This document shows, piece after piece, positions 6,099 to 6,320 of a DNA stretch of 6,320 nucleotides. The DNA is from an uncultured Sutterella sp. (GTDB taxonomy: Bacteria; Pseudomonadota; Gammaproteobacteria; Burkholderiales; Burkholderiaceae_F), in assembly GCA_902477615.1 (NCBI GenBank), contig CABSHY010000083.1:1-6320 (forward strand), given 5' to 3'. Within the stretch, counting starts at the first letter, position 1. Each line of letters begins with the position of its first letter. The notes under the pieces were generated by a model. That model had not been told where the DNA came from. It made no database searches and worked only from the letters and a program-made list of their open reading frames with translations. Both the position numbers and the translations under genes were made by a program.

Positions 6099-6320
6099 AT
6101 GTTATTGGAACTTTTCCAGTGGTTAGGGGAAGATATCCGCGCTTTTCAAGTCTTTAATTATTTAAGCTTGAGAGCCGTGATGGCAGCCTTGACGGCCCTG
6201 TTTATCGGTTTTGCAGCAGGCCCCGCTACTATTCGCTATTTAAAGGCAATGAAGGTGGGTCAAGCCGTTCGTAATAACGGTCCAAAGACACACTTGGTTA
6301 AAGATGGTACGCCGACCATG
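6099..6320 (+). CDS. mraY: MraY, phospho-MurNAc-pentapeptide transferase, N-terminal fragment (3' end outside window)
   Basis: MraY is a multi-pass inner-membrane enzyme that transfers phospho-MurNAc-pentapeptide from UDP to undecaprenyl phosphate, making lipid I. Its soluble substrate is the product of the MurE-MurF protein encoded just upstream. The 74 codons present show the normal family start: an amphipathic N-terminus (MLLELFQWLGEDIRAFQVFN), YLSLRAVMAALTALFIGF opening the first membrane helix (about 22-44), then the conserved cytoplasmic stretch VGQAVRNNGPKTH followed by KDGTPTM at 68-74, which ends exactly at the window edge. This closely follows E. coli MraY in the same region. The catalytic aspartates lie beyond the window. 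The start is set by AAAGGA 8 nt upstream; the frame is open to the last base. Confidence 0.96.
   Translation, partial: MLLELFQWLGEDIRAFQVFNYLSLRAVMAALTALFIGFAAGPATIRYLKAMKVGQAVRNNGPKTHLVKDGTPTM

Noticed and set aside
1..6320. A novel accessory system, phage or mobile island
   Set aside because: Every stretch is explained by six dcw cluster genes in canonical order with uniform-looking codon use. No transposase, att-like repeats, tRNA or CRISPR repeats were seen.

Overview
The window is an uninterrupted, single-strand piece of a division and cell wall (dcw) cluster. The order is mraZ (3' end only), rsmH (mraW), ftsL, ftsI, a fused murE-murF gene, and mraY (5' end only). Every gene reads on the + strand. 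Almost every base is coding: the longest non-coding stretch is 24 bp, before mraY. No RNA gene, mobile element, CRISPR array or convincing terminator or promoter was seen.

Organism: a Gram-negative proteobacterium. The ligase carries the DNPR motif of meso-diaminopimelate-adding MurE enzymes, and gene order and protein sequences follow the proteobacterial pattern. A single MurE-MurF polypeptide is known from Bordetella and relatives. Together with a moderate rather than high GC content, this suggests Burkholderiales, perhaps a gut-associated Sutterella/Parasutterella-like lineage. That placement is an inference from memory of families, not a search result.

Layout: 1-100, end of mraZ; 114-1067, rsmH (16S rRNA m4C1402 methyltransferase); 1061-1411, ftsL (divisome bitopic protein); 1408-3219, ftsI (PBP3, septal transpeptidase); 3216-6074, murE-murF (adds mDAP, then D-Ala-D-Ala, to the UDP-MurNAc peptide); 6099 to the window end, start of mraY (moves the finished pentapeptide precursor onto undecaprenyl phosphate). 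Three junctions overlap by 7, 4 and 4 nt, which suggests translational coupling. The enzymes form a chain: MurE-MurF makes UDP-MurNAc-pentapeptide, MraY makes lipid I, and FtsI with FtsL uses the eventual lipid II product for septal cross-linking.

This is core housekeeping sequence and I see no undescribed defence or mobile system. Points that merit a second look: the murE-murF fusion; an Asn at the MurF position where other Mur ligases have a (carbamylated) Lys; an exact 18-nt direct repeat encoding both ATP-binding P-loops of the fusion; Shine-Dalgarno sequences of rsmH and ftsI that are perfectly complementary to their own early codons; and two back-to-back perfect stem-loops, each followed by a T-rich run, at the very start of murE-murF.
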